64,000 nt of DNA from Ciceribacter lividus (GCF_003337715.1 NZ_QPIX01000003.1:1-64000), one strand, 5' to 3'. Positions 1 through 8,965 are shown, counted from the first letter of the stretch. The notes: generated by a model from the sequence alone, not told the origin. Program-made: numbers and translations.

Positions 1-32
1 CTGGTCTTCCGGGGCGCGCCCCGGAAGACCAG
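1..32. repeat. Perfect 32-bp palindrome at window edge
   Basis: Bases 1-16 are the exact reverse complement of bases 17-32, with no spacer. The centre holds GGCGCGCC (AscI site), and a GCGGCCGC (NotI site) follows directly. The palindrome may extend to the left of the window. It could be a natural cruciform or terminator stem, or an artefact of an assembly or cloning junction; the sequence alone does not decide. Confidence 0.9.
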
Positions 33-133
33 CGGCCGCAGCACCTGGGGAAGATTCAAACGGCACTATTGGGGAGTATTGCTCCGGTACTGACAGCGCC
101 GTCTGACGGCCCGCGCCTCTCGGACTAAAGCCT

Positions 134-871
134 CTAGCGACTGGCGGCTGCGATGATCTCGGGGCTTTGAGGGGCGAATGGAGAGCGATCCCAGTCTCCA
201 TACCAGTGGACGGTATGGAAGCCGGCTTCATCGAGAAGGCGGGCAATGGTGTCCCGGCTCGGAAAACGCAAGGTACTCGCGCCCGTTCGCTGTTCGGCTG
301 TCTCGGTGAGCGTGAAAACGGCGTCGAAGGTGACGTGCTCCGCGTCGACATGTTGCACCTGGTAGTAGACCTCGACCGGACCAAGACAGGGAATGACAGC
401 CCTTTCCCGAGTAAGCTCTTCGGTCCACTGCTCCCATTCACGGACGAGCGGATTGCGACTTTCGAAGACCAGGCGGCCGTCGGGTGCGAGGTGCCTGCGT
501 GCGGCAGCGAGAACCGCACCTGCCTCTGCATCGTCGAGAAAAACCTGGAAGACATGCCCGGTCATGATAATCAGATCGAATTCTCGACCGAGCCTGAAGT
601 CCACGGCGTTACCGGAAATCCACTCGACCATACCGTCAGTATCCTTGGCTCGTGCGACCGCGAGCATGCCGGAAGCCGGGTCCAGTCCGGTCACCGCATG
701 TCCGCGCCGGGCAAGCGCAAGCGTCAGCGAGCCGGTACCGCAGCCGAGATCCAGAATGCGGCAGGGTTTGTCCACAAGTCGGAGATAGAATTCGCGATCG
801 GGGCCGTCGCCGTTGAAGCTGTCGTAGAGGATTGCCATGTCGTGTCGAGCAAAGGCGTCGTCGACGGGCAA
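134..871 (-). CDS. Class I SAM-dependent methyltransferase
   Basis: A 245-residue Rossmann-fold methyltransferase. The SAM-binding motif DLGCGTGSL lies near residues 41-49, followed by motif II GLDPA and FDLIIMTGHVFQVF, as in the small-molecule Methyltransf_25 type. The substrate is unknown. I place the start at a TTG (871) because GAGGGAG sits 7 bases upstream and the frame begins only 17 bases after hemW stops; an internal ATG at 838 is the alternative. Last gene of the rph-VOC-rdgB-hemW run, probably cotranscribed. Confidence 0.85.
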   Translation of the reverse strand: MPVDDAFARHDMAILYDSFNGDGPDREFYLRLVDKPCRILDLGCGTGSLTLALARRGHAVTGLDPASGMLAVARAKDTDGMVEWISGNAVDFRLGREFDLIIMTGHVFQVFLDDAEAGAVLAAARRHLAPDGRLVFESRNPLVREWEQWTEELTRERAVIPCLGPVEVYYQVQHVDAEHVTFDAVFTLTETAEQRTGASTLRFPSRDTIARLLDEAGFHTVHWYGDWDRSPFAPQSPEIIAAASR

Positions 872-888
872 TGGCGTTCTCCCTCTTT

Positions 889-2070
889 CTAACAGGCGAG
901 ATCGGCGACGACGGCGTCGAGGATCAGCATCCCCTTCGGCGTGCAACGCAGTCTGGAATTGCCGAGCCGCTCGATAAAGCCGTGTTCCAGTAAAGTCTGC
1001 TCGCGTGCCGGGTCCGGGTCGCGGCCGGAGAGTTGCTGCCAGCGGGCGAGGTCGACGCCTTCCCTCAGGCGGAGGCCCATCAGCAGCAGTTCGTCGGCCT
1101 GCTCGTCGGTACCGAGGACTTCCTGGTCCACCATGCCGTGGCCGTCGCGCTCGACGGCGGCGAGCCAGCCTTCGGGGTTGCGTTCGGTCGCGGTGGCAAG
1201 CTTTTCCCGCCCCCGCGACAGGCGGCCATGGGCGCCGGGACCGATCCCCGCGTAATCGCCGTAGCGCCAGTAGGTGAGGTTGTGGCGGCTTTCGGCACCC
1301 GGCCGGGCATGGTTCGAGACTTCATAGGCCGGCAGCCCCGCGCTCGCGGTGATCTCCTGTGTGGCCTCGTAGAGATCTGCGGACAGGTCGCCATCCGGCA
1401 CGACCAGCTTTCCGGCCTTGTGCAGGCCAAAGAAGGGTGTGCCTTCCTCGATCGTCAACTGATAGAGCGACAGATGGTCGACGGCATAGGAGATCGCCTG
1501 CCGCAGCTCTGGTTCCCAGGTCTCCACGGTCTGGCCGGGCCGGGCGTAGATCAGATCGAAGGACATCCTCGGGAAGATCTCGCGGGCGAGCTTGATCGCT
1601 TTCAACGCGTCCGCCACGTCGTGCAACCGGCCGAGAAATCTCAGATCCTTGTCATTGAGCGCCTGGACGCCGAGAGAGACGCGGTTAACGCCCGCCGACC
1701 GGTAGCCGCGGAACCGGGTCGCCTCCACGCTCGAAGGATTGGCCTCCATGGTGATTTCGATGCCGTCCGGCACATGCCAGTGCCGAGCGATTCCCTCGAG
1801 GATTGCCGAGACGGTCGCCGGTTCCATGAGGGAGGGTGTGCCGCCGCCGAGGAAGATGCTGGTGACGGTCTTCGGGCCGCTGAGACGGCGCATGGTCTCC
1901 ATTTCCCGCAGGAAGGCCGCGACGAAGCGCGGCTGGTCCACGGGCTGGTGGCGTACATGGCTGTTGAAGTCGCAGTAAGGGCACTTCGCCGCACAGAACG
2001 GCCAATGGACATAGACGCCGAAGCCGGGTTCGCCCGTGTCGGGAAGAAGGAACGGTGCGGCGTCCGACAT
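889..2070 (-). CDS. hemW: Radical SAM heme chaperone HemW
   Basis: A 393-residue radical SAM protein with the cluster motif CAAKCPYCDF (Cys26, Cys30, Cys33). The residue after the third-Cys region is Phe, as in HemW, whereas true HemN coproporphyrinogen dehydrogenases have a fourth Cys; many databases still call this family 'oxygen-independent coproporphyrinogen III oxidase-like'. HemW is thought to bind heme and deliver it to respiratory enzymes. The C-terminal HemN_C domain is present, and length is typical. It starts 7 bases after rdgB, an adjacency common in proteobacteria. Confidence 0.95.
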   Translation of the reverse strand: MSDAAPFLLPDTGEPGFGVYVHWPFCAAKCPYCDFNSHVRHQPVDQPRFVAAFLREMETMRRLSGPKTVTSIFLGGGTPSLMEPATVSAILEGIARHWHVPDGIEITMEANPSSVEATRFRGYRSAGVNRVSLGVQALNDKDLRFLGRLHDVADALKAIKLAREIFPRMSFDLIYARPGQTVETWEPELRQAISYAVDHLSLYQLTIEEGTPFFGLHKAGKLVVPDGDLSADLYEATQEITASAGLPAYEVSNHARPGAESRHNLTYWRYGDYAGIGPGAHGRLSRGREKLATATERNPEGWLAAVERDGHGMVDQEVLGTDEQADELLLMGLRLREGVDLARWQQLSGRDPDPAREQTLLEHGFIERLGNSRLRCTPKGMLILDAVVADLAC

Positions 2071-2077
2071 ACCGGTG

Positions 2078-2722
2078 TCAGGCCTCCAGGCAGGTTTCGA
2101 CGAAGAGCTTGAAGGCGCGGGCGCGATGCGACAATGCGGTCGCCTGTCCGGGCTTCCAGCCGTGTTTTTCCTGTGCCGTCATCTCGCCGAAAGTTCTCTC
2201 GTGCCCGACCGGCTGGAAGACCGGATCATAGCCGAAACCGAAAGTGCCGCGCGGGGGCCAGACGACGGTCCCTTCGACCTCGCCGCGGAACGTCTCGGTG
2301 TGGCCGTCGGGCCAGGCGAGGCAGAGCACGCTGACGAAGCGTGCCGTGCGCTCGTCCGGTGCGGTCGCGCCGCGGTCCTGCAGGGCCTTTTCGACCTTTT
2401 CCATCGCCATGGCGAAATCACGGCTGCCGTCCTCGCGTTCGGCCCAGTTCGCGGTATAGACGCCGGGCGCGCCATCGAGGGCGTCGATCACCAGCCCGGA
2501 ATCGTCGGAAAGAGCCGGCATACCGGAGGCCTTCGCCGAGGCAAGCGCCTTGATGGCGGCGTTTTCCTCGAAGGTGGTCCCGGTCTCCTCCGGCTCTTCG
2601 AACTTCAGATCGGCCGCCGATTTTGCGGAGAATCCGAGTGGCCCGATGAGATCGGCAATCTCGGCGATCTTGCCGGCGTTGTGGCTGGCAACGACGATGG
2701 TCTTGGTTTCGAGTTTGCGCAT
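2078..2722 (-). CDS. rdgB: dITP/XTP pyrophosphatase RdgB
   Basis: A 214-residue Ham1/RdgB house-cleaning enzyme that hydrolyses dITP, ITP and XTP to monophosphates and so keeps deaminated purines out of DNA and RNA. Visible motifs are SHNAGK (residues 13-18, substrate binding), the acidic LSDDSGL (71-77, metal and catalysis) and GFGYDPVF. The ATG at 2722 gives the usual N-terminus [14 protein letters not shown]; the longer open frame upstream has no RdgB-like sequence and overlaps the VOC gene. Lies between a VOC protein and hemW with gaps of about 10 and 7 bases. Confidence 0.96.
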   Translation of the reverse strand: MRKLETKTIVVASHNAGKIAEIADLIGPLGFSAKSAADLKFEEPEETGTTFEENAAIKALASAKASGMPALSDDSGLVIDALDGAPGVYTANWAEREDGSRDFAMAMEKVEKALQDRGATAPDERTARFVSVLCLAWPDGHTETFRGEVEGTVVWPPRGTFGFGYDPVFQPVGHERTFGEMTAQEKHGWKPGQATALSHRARAFKLFVETCLEA

Positions 2723-2732
2723 ACGGCAGGTC

Positions 2733-3149
2733 CTATTCGAGATTCCAGAGACGAGGCTCTGCACATTCCAGGCTGTTGCCGGCCGGATCGCGGAAATAGA
2801 TCGACCGGGCACCGTTCGGCCAGTGGAAGTCGGCCTCGATCGCGACGCCGCCCGCCCGGAGCTGGGCAATGACGGTATCCATCTTCTCACGCGAGACCCG
2901 GAAGCAGGCATGCCCCGGACCGGTCGCGCCGTGCGGCGGTACGGGAAGAGCATCGGCCGGCGCTGGATGCGCGGTTGCCGAAGGATCGAAGATCAGTAGG
3001 ATGCCGGCGCCGCAGCGAAAGAAGATGTGTCGTCCTTCCTGCCGGATCACGACGTCCAGCCCGAGCACGCGGCCGTAGAAATCCTCGGCCGCCTCGAGGT
3101 CGGAGACGTAGAGCGCCGTTTCCAGAATGCCTTCGAGCTCGGTCGACAT
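2733..3149 (-). CDS. VOC family (glyoxalase/bleomycin resistance-like) protein
   Basis: A 138-residue vicinal oxygen chelate protein with paired beta-alpha-beta-beta-beta modules: an N-terminal [22 protein letters not shown] and a C-terminal [15 protein letters not shown] carrying the usual metal-ligand Glu. Members include glyoxalases, dioxygenases and drug-binding proteins, and the substrate cannot be read from this sequence. A GGGAG Shine-Dalgarno lies 5-6 bases before the ATG. It sits between rph and rdgB with short gaps, so it is probably cotranscribed with them. Confidence 0.88.
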   Translation of the reverse strand: MSTELEGILETALYVSDLEAAEDFYGRVLGLDVVIRQEGRHIFFRCGAGILLIFDPSATAHPAPADALPVPPHGATGPGHACFRVSREKMDTVIAQLRAGGVAIEADFHWPNGARSIYFRDPAGNSLECAEPRLWNLE

Positions 3150-3177
3150 TATCTGCTCCCGTGCCTTGCGGCGGCAA

Positions 3178-3894
3178 TCAGAGGATCGCCTGCTTCTGCA
3201 AGGTCACCAGCTCGCCGATGCCGTTGCGCGCAAGGCGCATCAGCGTCAGGAACTCGTCCTCGGTGAAGGGGGTGCCTTCCGCCGTTCCCTGAATTTCGAC
3301 GATCGCACCGCTTCCGGTCATGACGAAATTGGCGTCGGTCTCCGCCGCCGAGTCTTCGAGATAGTCGAGATCTATGACCGGCTGGGTTGCGAAGACGCCG
3401 CACGAGATCGCGGCGACATGATCCTTGAGCACTCTGTCGACCTTGACCATGTTGCGTGCTTCCATCCATTTCAGGCAGTCGTGCAGCGCGATCCAGCCAC
3501 CTGTGATGGAGGCGGTGCGGGTGCCGCCGTCGGCCTGGATAACGTCGCAGTCGATGGTGATCTGGCGTTCGCCGAGGGCTTCCAGATCAACGACGGCGCG
3601 CAGCGAACGGCCGATCAAGCGCTGGATTTCCTGGGTTCGTCCGCCCTGCTTGCCGGCTGCCGCCTCCCGCTTCATGCGCTCTCCGGTGGCTCGTGGCAGC
3701 ATGCCGTATTCGGCGGTTACCCAGCCCTTGCCGCTGTTACGCAGCCACGGCGGCGTCTTGTCCTCGAGGCTCGCCGTGCAGAGCACATGGGTGTCCCCGA
3801 ACTTCACGAGACAGGAACCTTCCGCATGCTTCGAGAAATTGCGCTCGAACGAGATCTTGCGCATCTGGTCGGTTTTTCTGCCTGACGGCCGCAT
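3178..3894 (-). CDS. rph: Ribonuclease PH
   Basis: A 238-residue phosphorolytic 3'-5' exoribonuclease that trims tRNA 3' ends; it acts as a ring-shaped hexamer in the cytoplasm. The N-terminus [11 protein letters not shown] and the segment [22 protein letters not shown] are characteristic, and [10 protein letters not shown] and [15 protein letters not shown] are the conserved RNase PH core motifs. Length matches the family. The start has an AAGGAG ribosome site 6 bases upstream. First gene of the minus-strand group ending in the 134-871 methyltransferase, divergent from hrcA across about 170 bases. Confidence 0.97.
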   Translation of the reverse strand: MRPSGRKTDQMRKISFERNFSKHAEGSCLVKFGDTHVLCTASLEDKTPPWLRNSGKGWVTAEYGMLPRATGERMKREAAAGKQGGRTQEIQRLIGRSLRAVVDLEALGERQITIDCDVIQADGGTRTASITGGWIALHDCLKWMEARNMVKVDRVLKDHVAAISCGVFATQPVIDLDYLEDSAAETDANFVMTGSGAIVEIQGTAEGTPFTEDEFLTLMRLARNGIGELVTLQKQAIL

Positions 3895-4065
3895 TGGCTT
3901 CTCCTTGAAACTTTCTATGGCCTTCTACGGTCGAGCGCTGCGATTTGCAAAGAAAAACCGGCGTTTCACCCCGGGCGGGACAGGGATTTTCCCGTTTGTG
4001 ATCGGACTGCAAGTGACTATATTCGCTTGGGGCATTGTTCGAACAGGGTTTGCATCGTAACGGTC

Positions 4066-5148
4066 ATGGCGAATACTCCGGTCAAAGAGATATCTTCCGC
4101 GCTGGACGACCGTTCGCGTGAGATCTTCCGGCGCATCGTCGAAAGCTATCTCGACTCGGGCGAACCGCTCGGTTCACGCAACCTTTCGCGCCTCCTGCCG
4201 ATGTCTCTTTCCCCCGCCTCCGTGCGCAATGTCATGAGCGACCTCGAGGATCTCGGGCTCATATACGCACCGCATATCAGCGCCGGCCGGATGCCGACGC
4301 AGCAGGGGCTGCGTTTCTTCGTCGACGCCTTCATGCAGGTAGGCAATCTGTCGGAGAGCGAACGCAAAAGCATCGAGCGGCAGATTCGTCCGCACGATGC
4401 CGATCAGCCGCTGGAAAACTTGCTCACCGACGCGAGCCGCATGCTTTCGGGTTTGTCCCGCGGGGCGGGGCTGGTGATCGCCGCCAAGAGCGACCAGATC
4501 CTGAAGCACGTGGAGTTCATTCGGCTGGAGCCCACGAAGGCACTGGCGGTGCTCGTCGGCGAACACAACCAGATCGAAAACCGCATCATCGACCTGCCCG
4601 CAGGCGTGACGGCATCGCAACTGACAGAGGCGGCCAACTTCATCAATGCGAACCTCGCCGGGCAGACACTACCTGAACTGCGAGGCCAGCTCGTCAAGCT
4701 GAGGGAGCAGGTCGCCGGTGAGCTCGACGCGCTGTCGCAGGACCTGGTCGAGCGTGGTCTCGCCGTGTGGTCCGGTGGGGCAGAGGTGGAGAAGCCGACG
4801 CGGCTCATTGTCCGAGGTCGCGCCAATCTGCTCGAAGGGGTGGCGGGCGCCGAGGATATCGACCGGCTGCGTCTCCTTTTCGACGATCTGGAGCGCAAGG
4901 AAAGCCTGATCGAAATCCTCAATCTCGCAGAAAGCGGCCCCGGGGTCCGGATCTTCATCGGGTCGGAGAACAAGCTGTTCTCTCTTTCCGGGTCGTCGCT
5001 GATCGTCGCGCCGTACAGGGACAGCGACGAGCGGATCGTAGGCGCTGTCGGCGTCATCGGCCCGACGCGGCTCAACTATTCCCGCATCGTTCCCATGGTC
5101 GACTACACCGCGCAGCTCATGGCGCGCCTTTCACGGTCCAAGCGTTAG
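4066..5148 (+). CDS. hrcA: Heat-inducible transcription repressor HrcA
   Basis: A 360-residue HrcA repressor: an N-terminal winged helix (LDDRSREIFRRIVESYLDSGEPLGSRNLSR, roughly residues 9-38) followed by the GAF-like dimerisation domain. HrcA normally binds CIRCE operators before groESL and needs GroEL to stay active. The ATG at 4066 matches rhizobial HrcA N-termini; an in-frame upstream ATG at 4027 adds residues unlike the family. Paired with grpE downstream, but dnaK, dnaJ and groE are not in the window. I see no CIRCE element between rph and hrcA, so self-regulation is not evident. Confidence 0.95.
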   Translation: MANTPVKEISSALDDRSREIFRRIVESYLDSGEPLGSRNLSRLLPMSLSPASVRNVMSDLEDLGLIYAPHISAGRMPTQQGLRFFVDAFMQVGNLSESERKSIERQIRPHDADQPLENLLTDASRMLSGLSRGAGLVIAAKSDQILKHVEFIRLEPTKALAVLVGEHNQIENRIIDLPAGVTASQLTEAANFINANLAGQTLPELRGQLVKLREQVAGELDALSQDLVERGLAVWSGGAEVEKPTRLIVRGRANLLEGVAGAEDIDRLRLLFDDLERKESLIEILNLAESGPGVRIFIGSENKLFSLSGSSLIVAPYRDSDERIVGAVGVIGPTRLNYSRIVPMVDYTAQLMARLSRSKR

Positions 5149-5197
5149 GCTTGTCGGTGGGTCGATTGCTGTTCCCGCGGCGATATCGCACCGGAGC

Positions 5198-5226
5198 CTT
5201 GATTTTTTGCCCTCAAACCCTGATAT
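5198..5226 (+). promoter_or_regulatory. Candidate promoter for grpE
   Basis: CTTGAT (5198-5203) and TGATAT (5221-5226) are separated by 17 bases, about 40 bases before the grpE start. This fits the Sinorhizobium housekeeping pattern CTTGAC-N17-CTATAT and, less well, the RpoH pattern CTTGAA-N17-CYATAT. An own promoter in the hrcA-grpE gap would let grpE respond to heat independently of hrcA. Pattern match only. Confidence 0.4.
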
Positions 5227-5265
5227 CGGGCACGAATTCCAAACGAGATTCAATCGGAGAACGTC

Positions 5266-5895
5266 ATGACCGACGAAACCAAGAAAAACGGACCTGACGC
5301 CACTGTCGCTGAAAACCAGATCGACGAGCAGCAGAACGGGGAAGCCGAAGCGCCGAAGGCGGAAGTAGATCCCCTGGAGGCACTGAAAGCCGAGAATGCC
5401 GAACTGCGTGATCGTTTCCTTCGGCTTGCCGCCGAGATGGACAACCTGCGCCGCCGTACCGAGCGCGATGTGAAGGATGCCAAGGCATATGCGGTAACCG
5501 GCTTCGCCCGCGACATGCTGGCCGTCTCTGACAACCTGCGCCGCGCTCTCGATGCCGTCACGGAAGAGGCGCGCGCGTCCGCCGACGCCGGTCTCTCTGC
5601 GCTCATCGAAGGTGTGGAGATGACAGAACGCGGCATGCTTTCGACGCTTGAACGGCATGGTGTCCGCAAGATCGAGCCGCAGGGCCAGAAGTTCGACCCG
5701 AACTTCCACCAGGCTATGTTCGAGATTCCCAATCTCGATGTCCCGAACAACACTGTCGTCCAGGTGGTGCAGGCGGGCTTTACGATCGGCGATCGCGTTC
5801 TGCGCCCGGCGATGGTCGGTGTCGCGAAGGGCGGCCAGAAGGCCGAAGCCCAGCCGGAGGCCAATGCCGCATCGGCTGCAGGGAAGGAAGCCTGA
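5266..5895 (+). CDS. grpE: Nucleotide exchange factor GrpE
   Basis: A 209-residue GrpE, the co-chaperone that releases ADP from DnaK. An acidic, disordered N-terminus (residues 1-40) leads into the long coiled coil ([38 protein letters not shown]) and the C-terminal beta domain with [41 protein letters not shown], a diagnostic signature. Length is normal. Preceded by a CGGAG ribosome site, 117 bases after hrcA, and followed by a strong hairpin terminator at 5924-5956. Confidence 0.97.
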   Translation: MTDETKKNGPDATVAENQIDEQQNGEAEAPKAEVDPLEALKAENAELRDRFLRLAAEMDNLRRRTERDVKDAKAYAVTGFARDMLAVSDNLRRALDAVTEEARASADAGLSALIEGVEMTERGMLSTLERHGVRKIEPQGQKFDPNFHQAMFEIPNLDVPNNTVVQVVQAGFTIGDRVLRPAMVGVAKGGQKAEAQPEANAASAAGKEA

Positions 5896-5923
5896 TTCTA
5901 CTCCGGTCTTTACTGGAAAGGCG

Positions 5924-5956
5924 GGGCGTCGGTGAAAACCTGACGCCCTTTCTTTT
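5924..5956 (+). terminator. Rho-independent terminator after grpE
   Basis: GGGCGTC and GACGCCC form the outer stem, with an inner GGT/ACC extension closed by a GAAA tetraloop and one bulged T, followed by TTTCTTTT. It lies about 30 bases after the grpE stop and before the convergent ptsN gene. Confidence 0.8.
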
Positions 5957-5965
5957 GAGACGATA

Positions 5966-6427
5966 TCAGGCGGCGTTGGCCTGTTCTTCGTTCAGGAAGG
6001 CATAGATCGCCGAGGCGGATTCGGTCGCCCGGAGCTTCGCGACGAGATCCTGGTCACGCAGAACGCGTGCGATCCTGGACAGGGCTTTCAGATGGTCGGC
6101 ACCTGCGCCTTCCGGCGCCAGCAACAGGAAGACGAGGTCCACCGGCTGGTCATCGAGCGCCTCGAAGTCGACGGGCGTCTCGAGCCGGGCGAAAACGCCG
6201 GTGATGCTCTTGATGCTGTTCAGCTTTCCATGCGGGATGGCGATGCCGTTGCCGACTCCGGTGGAGCCGAGGCGCTCCCGCTGCAGAATGACGTCGAAGA
6301 TTTCCCGTTCGGGGATGTTCGTGAGTTTTGAGGCTTTTGCGGCGAGTTCCTGAAGCAGCTGCTTCTTGGAGTTTACCCTGAGGGCGGGGACAACTGCATC
6401 TTGTTGCAGCAAATCTGCCAAGGCCAT
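5966..6427 (-). CDS. ptsN: PTS IIA-like nitrogen regulatory protein PtsN (EIIA-Ntr)
   Basis: A 153-residue EIIA-Ntr of the nitrogen phosphotransferase system. It accepts phosphate from NPr on His66 in GNGIAIPHGKL and then controls potassium transport, sensor kinases and other targets by protein contact. The ATG at 6427 has AAGGA 7 bases upstream and gives the rhizobial N-terminus ALADLLQQ; an ATG five codons earlier lacks a ribosome site. It follows hpf, as in many proteobacterial rpoN-hpf-ptsN clusters, with a hairpin between them. Confidence 0.96.
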   Translation of the reverse strand: MALADLLQQDAVVPALRVNSKKQLLQELAAKASKLTNIPEREIFDVILQRERLGSTGVGNGIAIPHGKLNSIKSITGVFARLETPVDFEALDDQPVDLVFLLLAPEGAGADHLKALSRIARVLRDQDLVAKLRATESASAIYAFLNEEQANAA

Positions 6428-6462
6428 TTCAAAATCCTTCATGCCGCCGAATCAAAGGGGAA

Positions 6463-6487
6463 GGAAACGGCGTGAGCCGCCGTTTCC
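6463..6487 (-). terminator. Hairpin between hpf and ptsN
   Basis: A perfect 10-bp inverted repeat (GGAAACGGCG / CGCCGTTTCC) with a 5-base loop starts a few bases after the hpf stop. On the minus strand it is followed by TTCCCCTTTG rather than a clean T-run, so it may be a weak terminator, an attenuator or an mRNA-end stabiliser that changes ptsN expression relative to hpf. Confidence 0.55.
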
Positions 6488-6495
6488 GGTTAGGC

Positions 6496-7080
6496 TCAGC
6501 CTTTGACGTTGGCGGAGTCGATCCATCCGATATTCCCGTCGTTGCGACGGTAGACGATGTTGATCTGTTCGCTGCCGGGGCTGCGGAACAACAGCACGGG
6601 TTCGTCTGTCATGTCCAGGGCCATGACCGCACTCGCAACCGACATGGTCCGCAGTTGCTTTGTGCTCTCGGCGACGATCGTGGGTGCGTAATCCTCGGGA
6701 ACTTCCTCATGCTCGTCGGACACGGCATCCATCACCGTGTAGGCGACCTCGACGGGCGTGCCGGCGCCGTTGTTCGGATGGCGATCCTTGAGCTTCCGCT
6801 TGTAGCGGCGCAGCCGCTTGTCGATGCGGTCGGTGGCAATGTCGAAGGAAATCAGCGGGTCATTTGCGGAACCGGTGGCGTGCAGGTTGACGCCGGAGTC
6901 GAGGTGGAGCAGGCAGTCGGCGACGAAAGGTGCGGCTGCCGCCGCGGATTTCGTTACCGTGATCTGGCCGGAATACCCGCCGTCGAAATATTTGGTTACC
7001 GTCTCCCTGATCCGTTCTTCAATCCGTTGCCGGAAGGCATCGCCGATTTCCATATGTTTGCCGGATACGCGCACACTCAT
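6496..7080 (-). CDS. hpf: Ribosome hibernation-promoting factor, long form
   Basis: A 194-residue long HPF, formerly 'sigma-54 modulation protein'. The N-terminal S30AE domain (residues 1-100, VRVSGKHMEIGDAFRQRIEERIRETVTKYF) binds the 30S decoding region. The C-terminal domain (about 135-194, ending IVYRRNDGNIGWIDSANVKG) dimerises ribosomes to 100S particles in stationary or starved cells. A GAAGGGAAACTCC leader gives a strong ribosome site. It follows rpoN by about 220 bases and has its own candidate promoter. Confidence 0.96.
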   Translation of the reverse strand: MSVRVSGKHMEIGDAFRQRIEERIRETVTKYFDGGYSGQITVTKSAAAAAPFVADCLLHLDSGVNLHATGSANDPLISFDIATDRIDKRLRRYKRKLKDRHPNNGAGTPVEVAYTVMDAVSDEHEEVPEDYAPTIVAESTKQLRTMSVASAVMALDMTDEPVLLFRSPGSEQINIVYRRNDGNIGWIDSANVKG

Positions 7081-7234
7081 GGAGTTTCCCTTCTTATTGT
7101 GATTTGCGGGTACCAGTTTACGTCAACCGCCGTCTGCATCCAAGCTCTTCACGCAGCAATGTCGCCCGCTCGGGCTGTCGCTGGACGGAGGTTGGGGATA
7201 ACTCGGGGTCGTCTCCTTTGCCGATCGGGGCGGG

Positions 7235-7263
7235 CTTCTAGACAAGCTTTGCGCGAGAGTCAA
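7235..7263 (-). promoter_or_regulatory. Candidate sigma-70 promoter for hpf
   Basis: On the minus strand TTGACT (7263-7258) and TAGAAG (7240-7235) are spaced by 17 bases, about 150 bases before the hpf start, in the rpoN-hpf gap. A second TTGACG lies closer to hpf but lacks a good -10. Pattern match only; it would let hpf be expressed separately from rpoN. Confidence 0.45.
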
Positions 7264-7304
7264 CGGCCCGCTAACCGATTCTTAACAATTGGCGGACGGC
7301 GCAC

Positions 7305-8852
7305 TCAGCTTGTAGACACCTTCGCCAGTGCGCGTTTTTCGCGTCGCCGTTGTACCGACGAGGGAATGTTCATCGCCTCCCGGTACTTGGCGACGGTGCG
7401 CCGCGCAAGGTCGATGCCGCTGTCCTTCAGTGCGCTGACGATGTCGTCGTCCGAAAGGACCGCCTCCGGGTTTTCCTGCGTGATCAGCGTGCGGATTCTG
7501 TGCCGTACCGCTTCCGCCGAATGGCTGTCGCCGCCCTCGGCAGAGGCTATCGAAACGGTGAAGAAGTACTTGAGCTCGAAGAGGCCGCGCGGAGTGAGCA
7601 TGTACTTGTTGGACGTGACGCGACTGACCGTGGATTCATGCATCTTGATCGCATCCGCGACCGTGCGCAGGTTCAGTGGGCGAAGGTGGTCAACGCCATG
7701 GCGCAGAAAGGCGTCCTGCTGACGAATGATCTCGCTCGCGACCTTCAGGATGGTTCTGGCGCGCTGGTCGAGGCTGCGGGTGAGCCAGTTGGCGTTCTGC
7801 AGGCATTCGGCAAGGAAGGCCTGGTCGCCGTCCTTCGCGTCGCGGCATTTGGACACCTTGGCATAGTAGCTCTGGTTGACCAGTACCCGCGGAAGGACGT
7901 CAGGATTGAGCTCCACAGCCCAGCCCCCGTCGCTGGCTGGACGGACGATGATGTCGGGAACTACCGGTTCGCTCGCGCTCGTCTCGAATCCGCTCGCCGG
8001 CTTCGGGTTCAGTCCGCGGATTTCGGAGAGCATGTCGATCAAGTCTTCCTCATCGACGCCGCAGAGTTTCTTGAGGGTCGCGAAGTCTCGCTTGGCGAGG
8101 AGCTCGAGATTGTCGACCAGCGTCGCCATCGCGGGATCCAAACGGTCACGCTGCCTGAGCTGAATTGCGAGGCACTCGCTCAAGGAACGGGCAAAGATGC
8201 CGGGAGGATCGAGAGTCTGCAAAACGCCGATCACGTGCTCCACCCGTTCGGGCGTTCCGCCGAAGCGTTCCGCAACCTCCCCGAGATCGGCGCGCAGATA
8301 GCCAGCTTCATCGAGCTGGTCCATGAGGGTCAGCGCCACCATGCGATCGGCCGAATCCGGAAATGCGAACGGAATTTGTTGGCTCAGGTGATCCCGCAAG
8401 GTCACCTGCCCGGCGACGAAATCGTCGAGATCGTAGCCTTCACCGAAATCTGTGCCGGCGCCCGGCATCGATTTCCATTGTCCCAGAAGCTCCGGCGCGT
8501 CGGCACGCGCTCCAACGCCTTCGTCGGCGAGTGCCGTGTCGAAATTGGTGTCCAGACTGTCGTTGAGCGACTGTCCCTTGCCGTTCTCGTACCAGTCGCT
8601 CGCAGGACCGCTCGATTCTTCCGCGATTGCCGTTTCGGACGATGCGACTGCCTCTTCGCCACGCATGGGCTCAGAACCGCCGTCGTTATCCTCCGGAGCG
8701 AAGTCGAGAAGTGGGTTCTTTTCGACTTCCTGGGCGATGAATTGTACGAGTTCGACGTGAGTCATCTGGAGCAGCTGGATGGACTGCATCAGCTGCGGAG
8801 TCATGACCAGGGATTGGCTCTGGCGCAGATATAGATTAGCCGACAAAGCCAT
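7305..8852 (-). CDS. rpoN: RNA polymerase sigma-54 factor
   Basis: A 515-residue sigma-54 needed for NtrC-, NifA- and DctD-type enhancer-dependent promoters. Region I is the Gln/Leu-rich LRQSQSLVMTPQLMQSIQLLQ; region II is acidic; the core-binding domain and HTH follow; and the C-terminal RpoN box ARRTVAKYRE (about 483-492) recognises the -24 element. Length matches rhizobial RpoN. It lies downstream of lptB with a plausible CTTGAC promoter in the gap, and upstream of hpf and ptsN, the conserved arrangement. Confidence 0.97.
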   Translation of the reverse strand: MALSANLYLRQSQSLVMTPQLMQSIQLLQMTHVELVQFIAQEVEKNPLLDFAPEDNDGGSEPMRGEEAVASSETAIAEESSGPASDWYENGKGQSLNDSLDTNFDTALADEGVGARADAPELLGQWKSMPGAGTDFGEGYDLDDFVAGQVTLRDHLSQQIPFAFPDSADRMVALTLMDQLDEAGYLRADLGEVAERFGGTPERVEHVIGVLQTLDPPGIFARSLSECLAIQLRQRDRLDPAMATLVDNLELLAKRDFATLKKLCGVDEEDLIDMLSEIRGLNPKPASGFETSASEPVVPDIIVRPASDGGWAVELNPDVLPRVLVNQSYYAKVSKCRDAKDGDQAFLAECLQNANWLTRSLDQRARTILKVASEIIRQQDAFLRHGVDHLRPLNLRTVADAIKMHESTVSRVTSNKYMLTPRGLFELKYFFTVSIASAEGGDSHSAEAVRHRIRTLITQENPEAVLSDDDIVSALKDSGIDLARRTVAKYREAMNIPSSVQRRREKRALAKVSTS

Positions 8853-8936
8853 GATGGACGCGAAACTCCCCTGTCGCTCCCGCGAAATTCACCCGCTCGC
8901 ACCCTCGGCTGCAACGGAAAACTCCAACTGGCCCAA

Positions 8937-8965
8937 AAATTGCTTTTTTATCGGGTTTGGTCAAG
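8937..8965 (-). promoter_or_regulatory. Candidate sigma-70 promoter for rpoN
   Basis: CTTGAC (8965-8960) and CAATTT (8942-8937) on the minus strand are exactly 17 bases apart, 85 bases before the rpoN start. The -35 is a perfect match to the Sinorhizobium consensus CTTGAC-N17-CTATAT; the -10 is partial. Confidence 0.5.

Noticed and set aside
1033..2112. A 359-codon plus-strand frame opposite hemW
   Set aside because: Antisense to hemW, whose motifs are intact; no domain or ribosome site supports it.
3900..4065. Possible CIRCE element or RpoH promoter between rph and hrcA
   Set aside because: No TTAGCACTC repeat is present, and the CTTGAA-like bases near 3904 are the reverse complement of the rph ribosome site. 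A TTGTGA/TATATT pair near 3996-4023 is too weak to list.
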